This document shows positions 25,923 through 34,810 of a stretch of 54,858 nucleotides of DNA, piece by piece. The translations under genes were made by a program, and so were the position numbers. The first letter of the stretch is position 1; every line of letters begins with the position of its first letter. This stretch comes from Rikenellaceae bacterium (lineage in GTDB: Bacteria > Bacteroidota > Bacteroidia > Bacteroidales > Rikenellaceae). The notes beneath the pieces are model-generated. The model searched no databases. It was given only the letters and a program-made list of their open reading frames with translations, and was not told the origin of the DNA. The stretch spans positions 1-54,858 of the forward strand of contig JAFNVH010000016.1 in the NCBI GenBank assembly GCA_017379895.1, in the 5' to 3' direction.

Positions 25923-27137
25923 ATGAGTAGATTTCAGATCGATATAAACGACTACGCTTATCCGCTGCCCGACGAGCGAATCGCTAAGTTCCCGCTGGCC
26001 GAGCGACAGATGTCAAAACTGCTGGTCTATCGCGCGGGCGACATCTCCGAGAGCCGCTTCTTCCGCATTGGCGAGGTACTACCCGAGGGCGCGATGCTGG
26101 TGTTCAACAACACGAAGGTGATCCGCGCCCGCATCGTGATGCATAAACCGTCGGGTGCCCGAATCGAGATTTTCTGCCTCGAACCGCACGCTCCGGCCGA
26201 CTACGAACGAGCCTTTGCGGTGCGTGGCGAGTGCGAGTGGAGCTGCATCGTCGGCAATTCGAAAAAGTGGAAAGAGGGCGAACTGCTGATCGAATTCGAG
26301 TACGAAGGTCAGCCGACACGCCTTGTAGCTGAACGCGTTGAGAATCAGGGTCGTGAGAGCATCGTGCGTTTCCGTTGGGAGGCGCCGCTGACGTTCGGTC
26401 AGCTGCTCGAAGAGCTGGGTCGAATCCCCATTCCGCCCTATCTGGGTCGCGAGAGTGAGGAGATAGACAACACGCGCTATCAGACCGTCTATTCGCGTTT
26501 CGAGGGTTCGGTGGCGGCACCGACTGCGGGCCTGCATTTCACCTCCGAACTGATTGACGAATTGAAGGGCGAGGGCGTTGAGTTCGAGGAGGTTACGTTG
26601 CACGTCGGTGCGGGTACGTTCCTGCCCGTCAAGGAGGAGAACGCGGCCAACCACCCGATGCACACCGAGCATTTCGAGGTGCGCCTGGCGACGTTGCGCA
26701 ACTTGCGTCGCAAGCACGGCAAGATCATCGCCGTAGGTACTACATCGGTGCGCACGTTGGAGTCGATTGCGGCATTGTGTTACCGCGTAAAGTGCAGTGG
26801 CACACCCGATTGCGAGCGTACTGTAGGTCAGTGGGAGTTGTACGACATACCCGCCGAGGTGGGTGGCGCGGAGCTGCTCGATGTGCTGATCGAGTATATG
26901 GAGCGCGAGGGCCTCGACCGCCTGAAAACATCGACGCAGATTATGATCACGCCGTGTGGCTATCAGTTCCGCATAGTCGAGGGTATGGTGACCAATTTCC
27001 ACCAGCCGCGCTCGACGTTGTTGTTGCTGGTTTCGGCGCTGGTGGGCGACGATTGGCACGCGATTTACGACTTCGCGCTGGCCAACGACTTTCGTTTCCT
27101 CAGCTACGGTGATTCGTCGATTCTGCTGCGCAAGTAG
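25923..27137 (+). CDS. queA: S-adenosylmethionine:tRNA ribosyltransferase-isomerase
   Basis: A 404-aa enzyme that transfers the ribosyl moiety of SAM to preQ1-tRNA in queuosine synthesis. Family blocks are seen as FNNTKVIRARI, EELGRIPIPPYLGR, YQTVYSRFEGSVAAPTAGLHFT, VTLHVGAGTFLPV, the later VGTTSVRTLES and TNFHQPRSTLLLLVSAL. It is somewhat longer than the roughly 350-aa typical form; insertions near 65-140 and 285-305 account for this. priA follows after 17 bp. Confidence 0.96.
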   Translation: MSRFQIDINDYAYPLPDERIAKFPLAERQMSKLLVYRAGDISESRFFRIGEVLPEGAMLVFNNTKVIRARIVMHKPSGARIEIFCLEPHAPADYERAFAVRGECEWSCIVGNSKKWKEGELLIEFEYEGQPTRLVAERVENQGRESIVRFRWEAPLTFGQLLEELGRIPIPPYLGRESEEIDNTRYQTVYSRFEGSVAAPTAGLHFTSELIDELKGEGVEFEEVTLHVGAGTFLPVKEENAANHPMHTEHFEVRLATLRNLRRKHGKIIAVGTTSVRTLESIAALCYRVKCSGTPDCERTVGQWELYDIPAEVGGAELLDVLIEYMEREGLDRLKTSTQIMITPCGYQFRIVEGMVTNFHQPRSTLLLLVSALVGDDWHAIYDFALANDFRFLSYGDSSILLRK

Positions 27138-27154
27138 CTCAAAATCAAATTACA

Positions 27155-29413
27155 ATGACCCTTTATGCACATATCGTGTTGCCGCTGGCGCAACCTGCAT
27201 TCACCTTCTCGGCTGAGGGTGAAGTGGCGGAGCATTTGCGCGAGGGTCAGGCTGTTGTGGTGCAACTTGGCGCCCGAAAAATCTATACGGGAATCGTCTG
27301 GCAGATAACCTTGGAACGACCTCCGTTCCGCACAAAACCGATCCAGCGAATACTCTATCCCGAGCCACTACTTTCGGCGGCGCAACGCCGTTTGTGGGAG
27401 TGGATTGCCGACTATTATATGTGTACGGTGGGCGAGGTGATGCGTGCCGCGCTGCCCTCGAAGATGAAGCCGAGCGGTATGTCCGACGAGGAGTTTGCCG
27501 AGGATGAGTTCCGCGTAGCGACCGAACGTACGGTGTCGATCCGCGAGGAGTGGCGTTCGCAAGAGGTTCTGAATGAGTGGTTTGAGAAATTGACGCGCCG
27601 CGCACCGAAGCAATATGCGGCACTATTGGAGCTGGCTGAGCGATTGAGCGAGCAGGCATTCGTGGGCGAGGTGCGTTGTCGCACGTTGCGAGCCGATGCG
27701 GCGGCGGTGAAGGCGCTGGCAGACAAGGGCTTGGTGGAGTTTCACGAGCGCGAACGTGAGGCCGAATTTGGCTCGGATGAGGCGTGCGATCTGCTGCCGA
27801 CACTCTCGGAGGCGCAGGCTGAGGCTCTGCGCTCGATCGAGGAGCAACACTCCGAGAAGCGTTGTGTACTGCTGCACGGAGTTACGGGATCGGGCAAAAC
27901 CGAAATCTATATCCATTTGATTCATAAGGCGTTGCGTGAGGGTGGCGATGTGGTGATGTTGGTGCCCGAGATTGCACTGACCGAGCAGTTGATCGCGCGT
28001 CTGCGTCGCTATTTTGGCGATCGCGTGGTGGCCTACCACTCGAAACTCACCGACACACGCCGCACCGATATTTACCTGCGCCTGTTGCGTTCGGCGGCGG
28101 GTCGACTGATCGTCGGCACGCGCTCGGCACTGCTGTTGCCGCTGGCGCACCCGCGCCTGATTGTGGTCGACGAGGAGCACGACGCAAGCTACAAGCAGAA
28201 CGACCCCGCACCGCGTTACAATGCGCGCGATACGGCCGTTGTGGCGGCGTCGATGTACGATTGTCGGGTGGTGATGGGTAGCGCGACGCCGTCGATCGAG
28301 AGCTACATCAATGCACATCGCGGCAAGTACGGATATACCTCATTGACAGAGCGTTATGGCGGTGCGAAGATGCCGCGAATCATCATCTCGGATACGCTTC
28401 GTGCGGCCAAGCGAGGTGAGCGCCACTCGCATTTCAACAAGGCGCTGCTGGATCGTCTGGGCGAGATTTTGGAGCGAGGCGAGCAGGCGATGTTGTTCCA
28501 AAATCGACGCGGTTTTTCGCCTTATGTCGAATGTACGGAGTGCGGTCGCGTGGTCGAATGCCCGCACTGCAACGTGTCGATGACCTACCACCGTCCGAAC
28601 ACGCTGCGTTGCCACTATTGTGGTCATTCTCAGCCACTTCCCGAGCATTGTCCGTCGTGCCACGTTGCCGATGTGACGTTGCGAGGTTTTGGTACGGAGA
28701 AGGTCGAGGAGGAGCTTGCGCAGATCTTCCCGACGGCGCGAATCGACCGCCTCGATCGCGATAGCGCAACTTCGCAACGTGCTTTCAATGAGATAATTAA
28801 ACGATTCGAGAGCGGTGCAACCGACCTGCTCGTAGGAACGCAGATGATCACCAAAGGTTTCGATTTCTCGCGCGTGAGCCTGGTCGGAATTCTCAATGCC
28901 GACAACCTGCTCAACTACCCCGATTTCCGATCGTCGGAGCGCGCCTTTCAGCTCATTACGCAGGTGGCGGGACGTGCCGGTCGCCGCGAGAACGTGGGCG
29001 AGGTAGTGGTCCAGACGTCGCAACCGCTCCACCCCGTGATCCGTCAGGCGGCAACGGGTGACTATGAGTCGATGGTAAACGTACAACTCGGTGAGCGTGA
29101 GGCGTTTCACTATCCTCCGTACGCACATCTGATCAGCGTCACGATGCGCCACCGCGACCCACAGCTGCTGCGTGCGGCGGCTCGTCAGCTGGGTGTTTCG
29201 TTGCGCGAGGTCTTCGGTCAGCGTGTGCTCGGTCCGCAGTCGCCGCCCGTCGATCGAATCAACGGCGTTTACATCCTCTGTTTCCTGCTCAAAATCGAAA
29301 ATAATTTGTTGTTCACGCGTGCCCGAATGCTCCTTCGCGAGCAGATCGAAGCGATTCGCCACAACCGCGAATGGAACACTATCAATATTTACTGCGATGT
29401 TGATCCTCAGTAA
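27155..29413 (+). CDS. priA: Primosomal replication restart helicase PriA
   Basis: A 752-aa superfamily 2 helicase that reloads the replisome at stalled forks. The N-terminal 3'-binding domain is followed by Walker A GVTGSGKTE, Walker B/DEAH-type DEEHD, and a zinc-binding region with paired cysteines (CTECGRVVECPHC, CHYCG, CPSC). GTQMITKGFDFSRV and QVAGRAGR then follow. It shares 17 bp with the start of the comF-like gene. Confidence 0.95.
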   Translation: MTLYAHIVLPLAQPAFTFSAEGEVAEHLREGQAVVVQLGARKIYTGIVWQITLERPPFRTKPIQRILYPEPLLSAAQRRLWEWIADYYMCTVGEVMRAALPSKMKPSGMSDEEFAEDEFRVATERTVSIREEWRSQEVLNEWFEKLTRRAPKQYAALLELAERLSEQAFVGEVRCRTLRADAAAVKALADKGLVEFHEREREAEFGSDEACDLLPTLSEAQAEALRSIEEQHSEKRCVLLHGVTGSGKTEIYIHLIHKALREGGDVVMLVPEIALTEQLIARLRRYFGDRVVAYHSKLTDTRRTDIYLRLLRSAAGRLIVGTRSALLLPLAHPRLIVVDEEHDASYKQNDPAPRYNARDTAVVAASMYDCRVVMGSATPSIESYINAHRGKYGYTSLTERYGGAKMPRIIISDTLRAAKRGERHSHFNKALLDRLGEILERGEQAMLFQNRRGFSPYVECTECGRVVECPHCNVSMTYHRPNTLRCHYCGHSQPLPEHCPSCHVADVTLRGFGTEKVEEELAQIFPTARIDRLDRDSATSQRAFNEIIKRFESGATDLLVGTQMITKGFDFSRVSLVGILNADNLLNYPDFRSSERAFQLITQVAGRAGRRENVGEVVVQTSQPLHPVIRQAATGDYESMVNVQLGEREAFHYPPYAHLISVTMRHRDPQLLRAAARQLGVSLREVFGQRVLGPQSPPVDRINGVYILCFLLKIENNLLFTRARMLLREQIEAIRHNREWNTINIYCDVDPQ

Positions 29414-30128
29414 GTTACGTCGCGCCATAGGCGATCTTCACGCACTGATTTTCCCGCCCGCCTGCCCCGTCTGCAACGCCACGATGCGCGAGGGCGAGCA
29501 GGTGCTATGCAACCGTTGTCGCGTCGAGATCCCGATGACGGGTTACATCGGTCGCATCGACAACGCGATGGAGCGACGGCTGTGGGGACTGATGCCGTTT
29601 GTGCAGGCGTCGGCGCTCTATTTCTATATCGAGGGAAGCGCCTATCGCCGTATAATTCACACATTTAAGTATAGCTCGAAGTGGCGTCTGGCTCGCGATA
29701 TGGGCGAGTGGCTCGGTGGCGAGATGGCGCGTTCGCGTGCCTTCGATGGGGTCGATCTGATCGTGCCCGTGCCGCTGCACCCGCTGCGAAGAATGTGGCG
29801 CGGATACAACCAATCGGAGTACCTGGCTGAGGGCGTGGCAAAGGTGCTCGGGCGGCCGATCGACAGCCGTTCGTTACGTCGCACTCGCTACACAACTTCG
29901 CAAACGCGCCGCGCGAAAAACCAGCGCTGGGAGAATGTTCACGGTCGGTTTGCGATGCGTCGCGGCGCCTCGTTTGCGGGTCGCCACATACTGTTGATCG
30001 ACGACGTATTCACCACAGGAGCAACACTTTGCGCCTGCGCCGAGGCCATTCTACGCGAGGCTCCCGATTGCCAGATCAGCATCGTGACACTTGCCGTTTC
30101 GCAGCGCGAGGTGGCGGATCTATTCTAA
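29397..30128 (+). CDS. ComF family phosphoribosyltransferase-like protein
   Basis: A 243-aa protein with an N-terminal zinc-finger-like cluster (CPVCNATMREGEQVLCNRC, about 22-40). A type I phosphoribosyltransferase fold carries the PRPP motif LLIDDVFTTGATL near 199-211. The start at 29397 overlaps the end of priA; the frame is open further upstream, but that is a priA shadow. ComF proteins support DNA uptake in competent bacteria, yet they are widespread without competence. The pairing with priA suggests a DNA-repair or replication link (inference). Confidence 0.88.
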   Translation: MLILSKLRRAIGDLHALIFPPACPVCNATMREGEQVLCNRCRVEIPMTGYIGRIDNAMERRLWGLMPFVQASALYFYIEGSAYRRIIHTFKYSSKWRLARDMGEWLGGEMARSRAFDGVDLIVPVPLHPLRRMWRGYNQSEYLAEGVAKVLGRPIDSRSLRRTRYTTSQTRRAKNQRWENVHGRFAMRRGASFAGRHILLIDDVFTTGATLCACAEAILREAPDCQISIVTLAVSQREVADLF

Positions 30129-30163
30129 ACGAACTGTGCTCGATTTTGACGCGATCGCGCCGT

Positions 30164-31147
30164 TTATCCCTTCGGAAAATAGCGCATATATTGGGTGCGG
30201 AGGAGCAGATCGTCGTCGCTGCCCGGAGGCTCGGCCACACGCCCGCGAAACTCCTCGATCGTACGAAAACCGTGCTCACGACCCCACGTGTTGATCGCCT
30301 TATTCATCTCGTTTATCGCCTCATAACCATCATTATGTATCGCCGTGCAAACCTGCACCGCCCGCGCACCGCAGAGTAGTGCCTTGATCACTTCGGTACC
30401 GCTATGCACACCCGTCGAAACCGCCACATCGACCTGCGGCACCACGCGCGTGCAGAGTGCGATCCAGCGCAGCGAATTGCGCAATTCGACTACCTCGCTG
30501 AACGGATTTGCGGGTTTGAAATGGAGCGCCTCGATGTCGACATCGGGCTCGAACGAACGGTTGTAGAGCACCACGCCGCGCGCCCCGACGCCCCACAGAC
30601 GATCGATCAGATTGATCGGGGCGGTCAGTCGCAGAGGTAGCTTGACCGAAACGGGAATCTTCACCGACGCGCAGATCCTCCGCACTACGTATTGATACTC
30701 CTCCTCGATCTGCTCGGAGCGAATATGTCGATCGGCCGCGAGTGTGAAAGCATTGATTTCCAGCGCATCAGCACCTGCTGACGCCAGCTCCCTGGCGTAA
30801 TCGACCCAACGCGCACCCACACCGATGCAGTTGATGCTGACGATGATCGGGATCGAGGTTTGCGCCTTCGCCTCGGTCACCAGATGCAGAAACCGACTGC
30901 GATAATCCTCACCAACGTAGTGTTGCAGGTAGTCCGCTGTGTCGCCAAACGGCGAGGTGTTGAACTCGGAGAGGTGGTCGGCGTGACCGATGATCTGCTC
31001 CTCGAAGATCGATTTCAGCACCACAGCACCAGCACCCGCCTCGGCTGCCGCGCGAACACCCTCGATGTCGGCTGTAAAAGGCGAGCTCGCAACCACGATG
31101 GGCGACGAGAGTTGCAGACCGAGATAGGACGTGTGAATATGTTTCAT
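30164..31147 (-). CDS. Dihydroorotate dehydrogenase-like flavoprotein
   Basis: A 327-aa FMN-binding TIM-barrel protein of the DHOD superfamily. It has LGLQLSSPIVVASSPFTADIEG at the start, GAGAVVLKSIFEEQI near 39-53, SVKLPLR near 177, and VAVSTGVHSGTEVIKALLCGARAVQVCTA near 241-269, the phosphate-binding end of the barrel. The usual N-S-C-P catalytic segment is replaced by LEINAFTLAADRH. It is therefore probably not the pyrimidine-pathway enzyme PyrD but the DHOD-like paralogue common in Bacteroidales. Substrate unknown. It converges with the comF-like gene, 35 bp apart. Confidence 0.82.
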   Translation of the reverse strand: MKHIHTSYLGLQLSSPIVVASSPFTADIEGVRAAAEAGAGAVVLKSIFEEQIIGHADHLSEFNTSPFGDTADYLQHYVGEDYRSRFLHLVTEAKAQTSIPIIVSINCIGVGARWVDYARELASAGADALEINAFTLAADRHIRSEQIEEEYQYVVRRICASVKIPVSVKLPLRLTAPINLIDRLWGVGARGVVLYNRSFEPDVDIEALHFKPANPFSEVVELRNSLRWIALCTRVVPQVDVAVSTGVHSGTEVIKALLCGARAVQVCTAIHNDGYEAINEMNKAINTWGREHGFRTIEEFRGRVAEPPGSDDDLLLRTQYMRYFPKG

Positions 31148-31195
31148 AGCTCACATTTTTAGAGGTTTACGTGGTCGGGCAGCGTGCCTGTCCAC

Positions 31196-31229
31196 AAAAA
31201 TTGGCGTTGCACTCACGCACAACGCCAAT
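31196..31229 (-). terminator. Minus-strand terminator upstream of the DHOD-like gene
   Basis: A 10-bp perfect stem attggcgttg/caacgccaat (31200-31209 with 31220-31229), 10-nt loop, and a T-run on the minus strand at 31195-31199. No gene on the minus strand ends just before it except the PPTase about 200 bp away, which already has its own terminator. Confidence 0.78.
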
Positions 31230-31404
31230 CGAAAGAGAAAAGTAAAAGTATCGGAAAAAGAGAGTGCTCGTTTTACCGTTCGGCGTGCATTTTTGCCTCT
31301 TTTCGTGCGCTGCCGAAGCGTTGCCCGCCATCCTTCGAACGTGCAAATTGAGTGCCAGACCTCTGCCCGCGCACCAATATTTCGAGCGCTCGCGGCAGCA
31401 CGGC
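31230..31404 (-). other. Gap of about 175 bp bounded by two minus-strand terminators
   Basis: I see no convincing gene. A 79-codon TTG frame on the minus strand (31167-31406) runs through both this stretch and the terminator; its product is Cys/Arg-rich and unlike any family I recognise. The presence of two same-direction terminators leaves room for a small RNA. Confidence 0.4.
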
Positions 31405-31432
31405 AAACAAAAAAGCGAACCTCGCGGCTCGC
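31405..31432 (-). terminator. Terminator after the PPTase gene
   Basis: A 7-bp stem (31415-31421 with 31426-31432, one G-U) has loop gcga and a T-rich tail on the minus strand. It starts directly after the stop codon. Confidence 0.85.
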
Positions 31433-32065
31433 CTATTTTTCGATCGTAAAATGTGGATTTTGATTGGTCGTGACCGCCACCAGAATGGCGCCGTCAAGCT
31501 CGTGGAGCACCCCCTCGAACTCCTTGCCGAAGGCCTTGCCGCGCACGCGACCGCCCCCGAAATCGACCTCCGTAACCTGCAAGTCGCGTCGAAAATCGAC
31601 CTCCGACTGCCCCAAACACTTGTATGCGGCCTCCTTGGCGCACCAAACCACCGCGCGGAAACGCTCATCGTGCACCGCCTCCGACGTCTTCTCGGTCGCG
31701 CTAATATACTTATCCTCAATGCGTTCGTAGTTGCGATCGAGTTGCTCGATGTCGATACCGCAACGTCCCTCCCACGCGCGTGCCAGCGCCACATATCTGC
31801 GCGAATGAGTTACCGAAATCGACCCCTCCAGTCCCTCGAACAGAGGCTCGCCCGACGGCGCATACGCCACACACAACGCGCTGTCACTGAGTGCCCAACG
31901 CTCCGCCTGACTGCGCAACGTAGCTCGCCACGCCGTCCATTCGCGGCGGCGCGCGTCCGAGAGCTGCGATAAGTAGGCGCGTTCGTCCTCGCCCAACAGT
32001 TTGCAGAGGGGCGAATCGTCGGGCGGAATTTTGCGAACGACAATCTCTATCGCATTGGTGTTCAT
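31433..32065 (-). CDS. 4'-phosphopantetheinyl transferase (Sfp-like)
   Basis: A 210-aa transferase that loads coenzyme A-derived phosphopantetheine onto carrier proteins. The magnesium-binding motif is GIDIEQ (D105, E107), and the second motif is WCAKEAAYK at 141-149. A SISVTHS block precedes them near 82-88. It is 14 bp behind gldE and terminates the dcw-gldE transcription unit. It is Sfp-like by length and the N-terminal lobe, rather than AcpS-like. The carrier protein target is unknown. Confidence 0.9.
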   Translation of the reverse strand: MNTNAIEIVVRKIPPDDSPLCKLLGEDERAYLSQLSDARRREWTAWRATLRSQAERWALSDSALCVAYAPSGEPLFEGLEGSISVTHSRRYVALARAWEGRCGIDIEQLDRNYERIEDKYISATEKTSEAVHDERFRAVVWCAKEAAYKCLGQSEVDFRRDLQVTEVDFGGGRVRGKAFGKEFEGVLHELDGAILVAVTTNQNPHFTIEK

Positions 32066-32079
32066 TGTGTTATGATGAT

Positions 32080-33381
32080 TTAAGCGACCTTTTCGACTTT
32101 GATCTTATCGACACGGCGACCATCTACCGCCGTAACCGTCAGGCGCAATCCGTGAGTGGTCACCGAGTCGCCCTTTTTGAGCAGTTCACGCTTGATCTCG
32201 AGCATCAGCCCTGCCAGCGTCTCGGCCTCGCCCTTGACCTCCGAAAGGGTATCCTCGGGCAGGGTCATCACGCGCTCGAAATCACCGATATGTGTCTTAC
32301 CCTCAAAGATATACGAGCCGTCGGCGAGCTTTGTGTAGAAGGTTTCGACGTTGTCCATTTCGTCCGAAATCTCGCCCACGATCTCCTCCAAAATATCTTC
32401 CAACGACACCAGACCGAGCGTCGAGCCGTACTCGTCGACCACAATCGCCATATGCACCTTGGCCGATTGGAACTCTTCGAGCAGGTCGTTGATCTTCTTG
32501 TGCGCGGGAATATAGTAGGGCTGGCGCAGCAACGACACCCATTCGAACGAGTCGTCGTTGTGAATATAGGGGATCAGGTCCTTAACATAGAGCACGCCCT
32601 TGATGTTGTCGGCGCTCTCCTCATAGACCGGAATACGCGAGTATCCCGACTTGATAATCTGCTCTTTCACAGCCGAGTAGCTATCGCTGATCTCGACTGC
32701 CACGATGTCGATACGCGGCTTCATAATCTCGGCAACATCGGTATTGACGAAGTTGACGATGCCCGACAACATCTTGCGCTCCTCCTGCGTCTGGTCGGTC
32801 GAGGCGAGGTCGATAGCGTTCGACAGCTCGTCGATCGAGAGGTTGTCGCGCTTGGCCTCGAAGCGGTTGCTGATCGAGCCACCCGTGCGCACAAGGATCG
32901 ACGCCAGTGGCTTGACAATCGCATTCAGCACCGACAGCGGGCCCGCCGCAAAGCGCGCCACACGCAACGGATTGGAGTTGGCGAGCACCTTGGGCAGGAT
33001 CTCACCGAACAACAACAACAGGAACGTGACGCAGACTGTCTTGAAGACAAAGGTCCACGTTGCCGATTGGAACACGAACATCAGATCGACAATACGTGCC
33101 GAGATAATCGTGATGCAGATATTGACTAAGTTATTGCAGATCAGAATTGTAGCCAGCAATCGATCGCTATGAGTTAGCAGTTGGATGATTGTTTCGGACG
33201 ATTGCTGGCGGCTCTCCTTCATCTCGCGGATCTGCGCCGAGGTGAGCGAGAAAAATGCGGTTTCCGAGCCCGAAACGAAGGCCGAAACACACAACAACAA
33301 AGCCAACATCAATGCCATTGCGATCACTGATGAAGGCTCGAATTGTTCTAACGAAATTATGGATAAAGACGTAGTTATCAA
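32080..33381 (-). CDS. gldE: GldE-like CNNM/CBS transporter-associated protein
   Basis: A 433-aa membrane protein. It has a DUF21/CNNM domain with four hydrophobic segments (about 15-190, including SGSETAFFSLTSAQIREMKES), a tandem CBS pair (about 215-340, with IMKPRIDIVAVE and MAIVVDEYGSTLGLVSLEDILEEIVGEI), and a C-terminal CorC/HlyC domain. In Bacteroidota this is the family called GldE in gliding species and is also present in non-gliding gut species. A role in metal-ion export is possible from CNNM/CorC relatives. It is 40 bp after ftsZ1. Confidence 0.86.
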   Translation of the reverse strand: MITTSLSIISLEQFEPSSVIAMALMLALLLCVSAFVSGSETAFFSLTSAQIREMKESRQQSSETIIQLLTHSDRLLATILICNNLVNICITIISARIVDLMFVFQSATWTFVFKTVCVTFLLLLFGEILPKVLANSNPLRVARFAAGPLSVLNAIVKPLASILVRTGGSISNRFEAKRDNLSIDELSNAIDLASTDQTQEERKMLSGIVNFVNTDVAEIMKPRIDIVAVEISDSYSAVKEQIIKSGYSRIPVYEESADNIKGVLYVKDLIPYIHNDDSFEWVSLLRQPYYIPAHKKINDLLEEFQSAKVHMAIVVDEYGSTLGLVSLEDILEEIVGEISDEMDNVETFYTKLADGSYIFEGKTHIGDFERVMTLPEDTLSEVKGEAETLAGLMLEIKRELLKKGDSVTTHGLRLTVTAVDGRRVDKIKVEKVA

Positions 33382-33421
33382 ATCTTTACGGTTTAGTTAT
33401 TACTCTGGTTACCCCTGCTCG

Positions 33422-34792
33422 TTATCCCTGGCTGCTGAACAGGTCGCCACTGCTCGGAATCTCCGCCTTTGTCTTCTTCGATTCGTCGGCCGTATCGTTC
33501 AACATCACCTTCGCTGAGGTCGGCGAGTCCATCACCTTCATCGGCGACTTGCGACGCACGTAGGCGGGGGTCTTCTTCATATCGTCGAGCTGCGTAAAGC
33601 GGTTTTTGCGCGCACCAAGCACCACCGGCGTCATCGGGCGCGGAGCTGTCTGCGTCGGACGCTGAACCAATGTCGCACCCTCGTTGCTACGTGGCGGCAG
33701 CGTGGTCGAATTGCTCGCAACGCTGGGCATACCCGCAACCATCACGGGGCTCTCCACCATCGCCACATCGGCCATCGTATCGCCTTGAGCCTCAAAGCCC
33801 GTAGCTACCACGATCACCTCCAAGTCGTTCTCCAACGCCGGCTTGGCACTGTTACCCCAGATGATATTGGCGTCGTGCATCACGCCGTTCTCGTCGGTAT
33901 ATTTGGCCTCCGACTGGATCACTTCGAGGATCGTCGTCAGCTCGTGATACATCATATTTTCGCGCTGGTTGCAGCTGATATTGAGCAGAATGTTCTTCGC
34001 ACCGCGGATCGAATTGTGGTCCAGCAGGGGCGAACGCAACGAATTGCGAGCTGCCGTCTCGGCGCGATCCTCACCCGCCGCGCGACCAACACCCATATGC
34101 GTGCGACCGCTATTGGTCATCACCTTCGATACATCGGCAAAGTCGATATTGGTGCGGGGACTCTTGATTGTGATGATCTCGGCAATACCCTTTGCAGCCA
34201 ACGCCAGCACGTCGTCAGCCATCGAGAAGGCCTGATCGACCGTGGTGGTCGAGTCACCCATCGCCATAATATTGTCGTTGTTGATAATCAGCAGTGAATC
34301 GACACAGGCCTTCATCTCCTCGATACCGACCATCGCCTGCTTATAGCGGATCTGGCCCTCGATTTTGAGGGGCGAGGTCACGATACCTACGGTCAGGATA
34401 CCCTTCTCGCGTGCCGCCTTGGCGATCACAGGCGAGGCACCTGTACCCGTACCACCACCCATACCGGCGGTGATGAATACCATCTTGGTCGAGAAGTTCT
34501 CGAACACCTGCATAATCATATCGAGGCTCGTGATTGCGGCGCGACGTCCCACAGCGGGGTCGTTACCCGCACCCAAACCGTCCTCACCCATACGCACTTT
34601 GAGTTCGATAGGGCTGACGTCGAGCGCCTGCTGGTCGGTGTTGCAGACCATAAAATCGACATCCTTGATGCCGAGTTCGTACATATGATTTACGGCATTA
34701 CCGCCCGCGCCACCTACGCCAATCACCATAATATGTGACTTCGAGGCCACCGAGCGTTCAACGTTCAACGAATTGATTATGTCGTTATTCAT
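33422..34792 (-). CDS. ftsZ: FtsZ cell-division GTPase, copy 1 (canonical tail)
   Basis: A 456-aa tubulin-like GTPase that builds the division ring. The tubulin signature GGGTGTG is at 112-118, the N-terminal nucleotide loop is GVGGAGGN, the T7 synergy loop is NIDFADV at 215-221, and the base-contact region is INNDNI. A linker of about 70 residues is followed by KKTPAYVRRK near 406-415, similar to the Bacteroidota conserved C-terminal peptide (PAYLR-type) that binds FtsA. A further 40-residue tail follows. It lies 18 bp behind a second ftsZ-like gene. I take this copy as the orthodox FtsZ. Confidence 0.96.
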   Translation of the reverse strand: MNNDIINSLNVERSVASKSHIMVIGVGGAGGNAVNHMYELGIKDVDFMVCNTDQQALDVSPIELKVRMGEDGLGAGNDPAVGRRAAITSLDMIMQVFENFSTKMVFITAGMGGGTGTGASPVIAKAAREKGILTVGIVTSPLKIEGQIRYKQAMVGIEEMKACVDSLLIINNDNIMAMGDSTTTVDQAFSMADDVLALAAKGIAEIITIKSPRTNIDFADVSKVMTNSGRTHMGVGRAAGEDRAETAARNSLRSPLLDHNSIRGAKNILLNISCNQRENMMYHELTTILEVIQSEAKYTDENGVMHDANIIWGNSAKPALENDLEVIVVATGFEAQGDTMADVAMVESPVMVAGMPSVASNSTTLPPRSNEGATLVQRPTQTAPRPMTPVVLGARKNRFTQLDDMKKTPAYVRRKSPMKVMDSPTSAKVMLNDTADESKKTKAEIPSSGDLFSSQG

Positions 34793-34810
34793 CGTTCTGT
34801 TTCGGTTTTG

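Noticed and set aside
29172..29396. 75-codon extension of the comF-like ORF
   Set aside because: It overlaps priA and has an unstructured Ser/Arg/Cys-rich sequence. The zinc-cluster N-terminus starts after 29397.
31167..31406. 79-codon TTG ORF on the minus strand between PPTase and DHOD-like genes
   Set aside because: It runs through a strong terminator, and no family is recognised.
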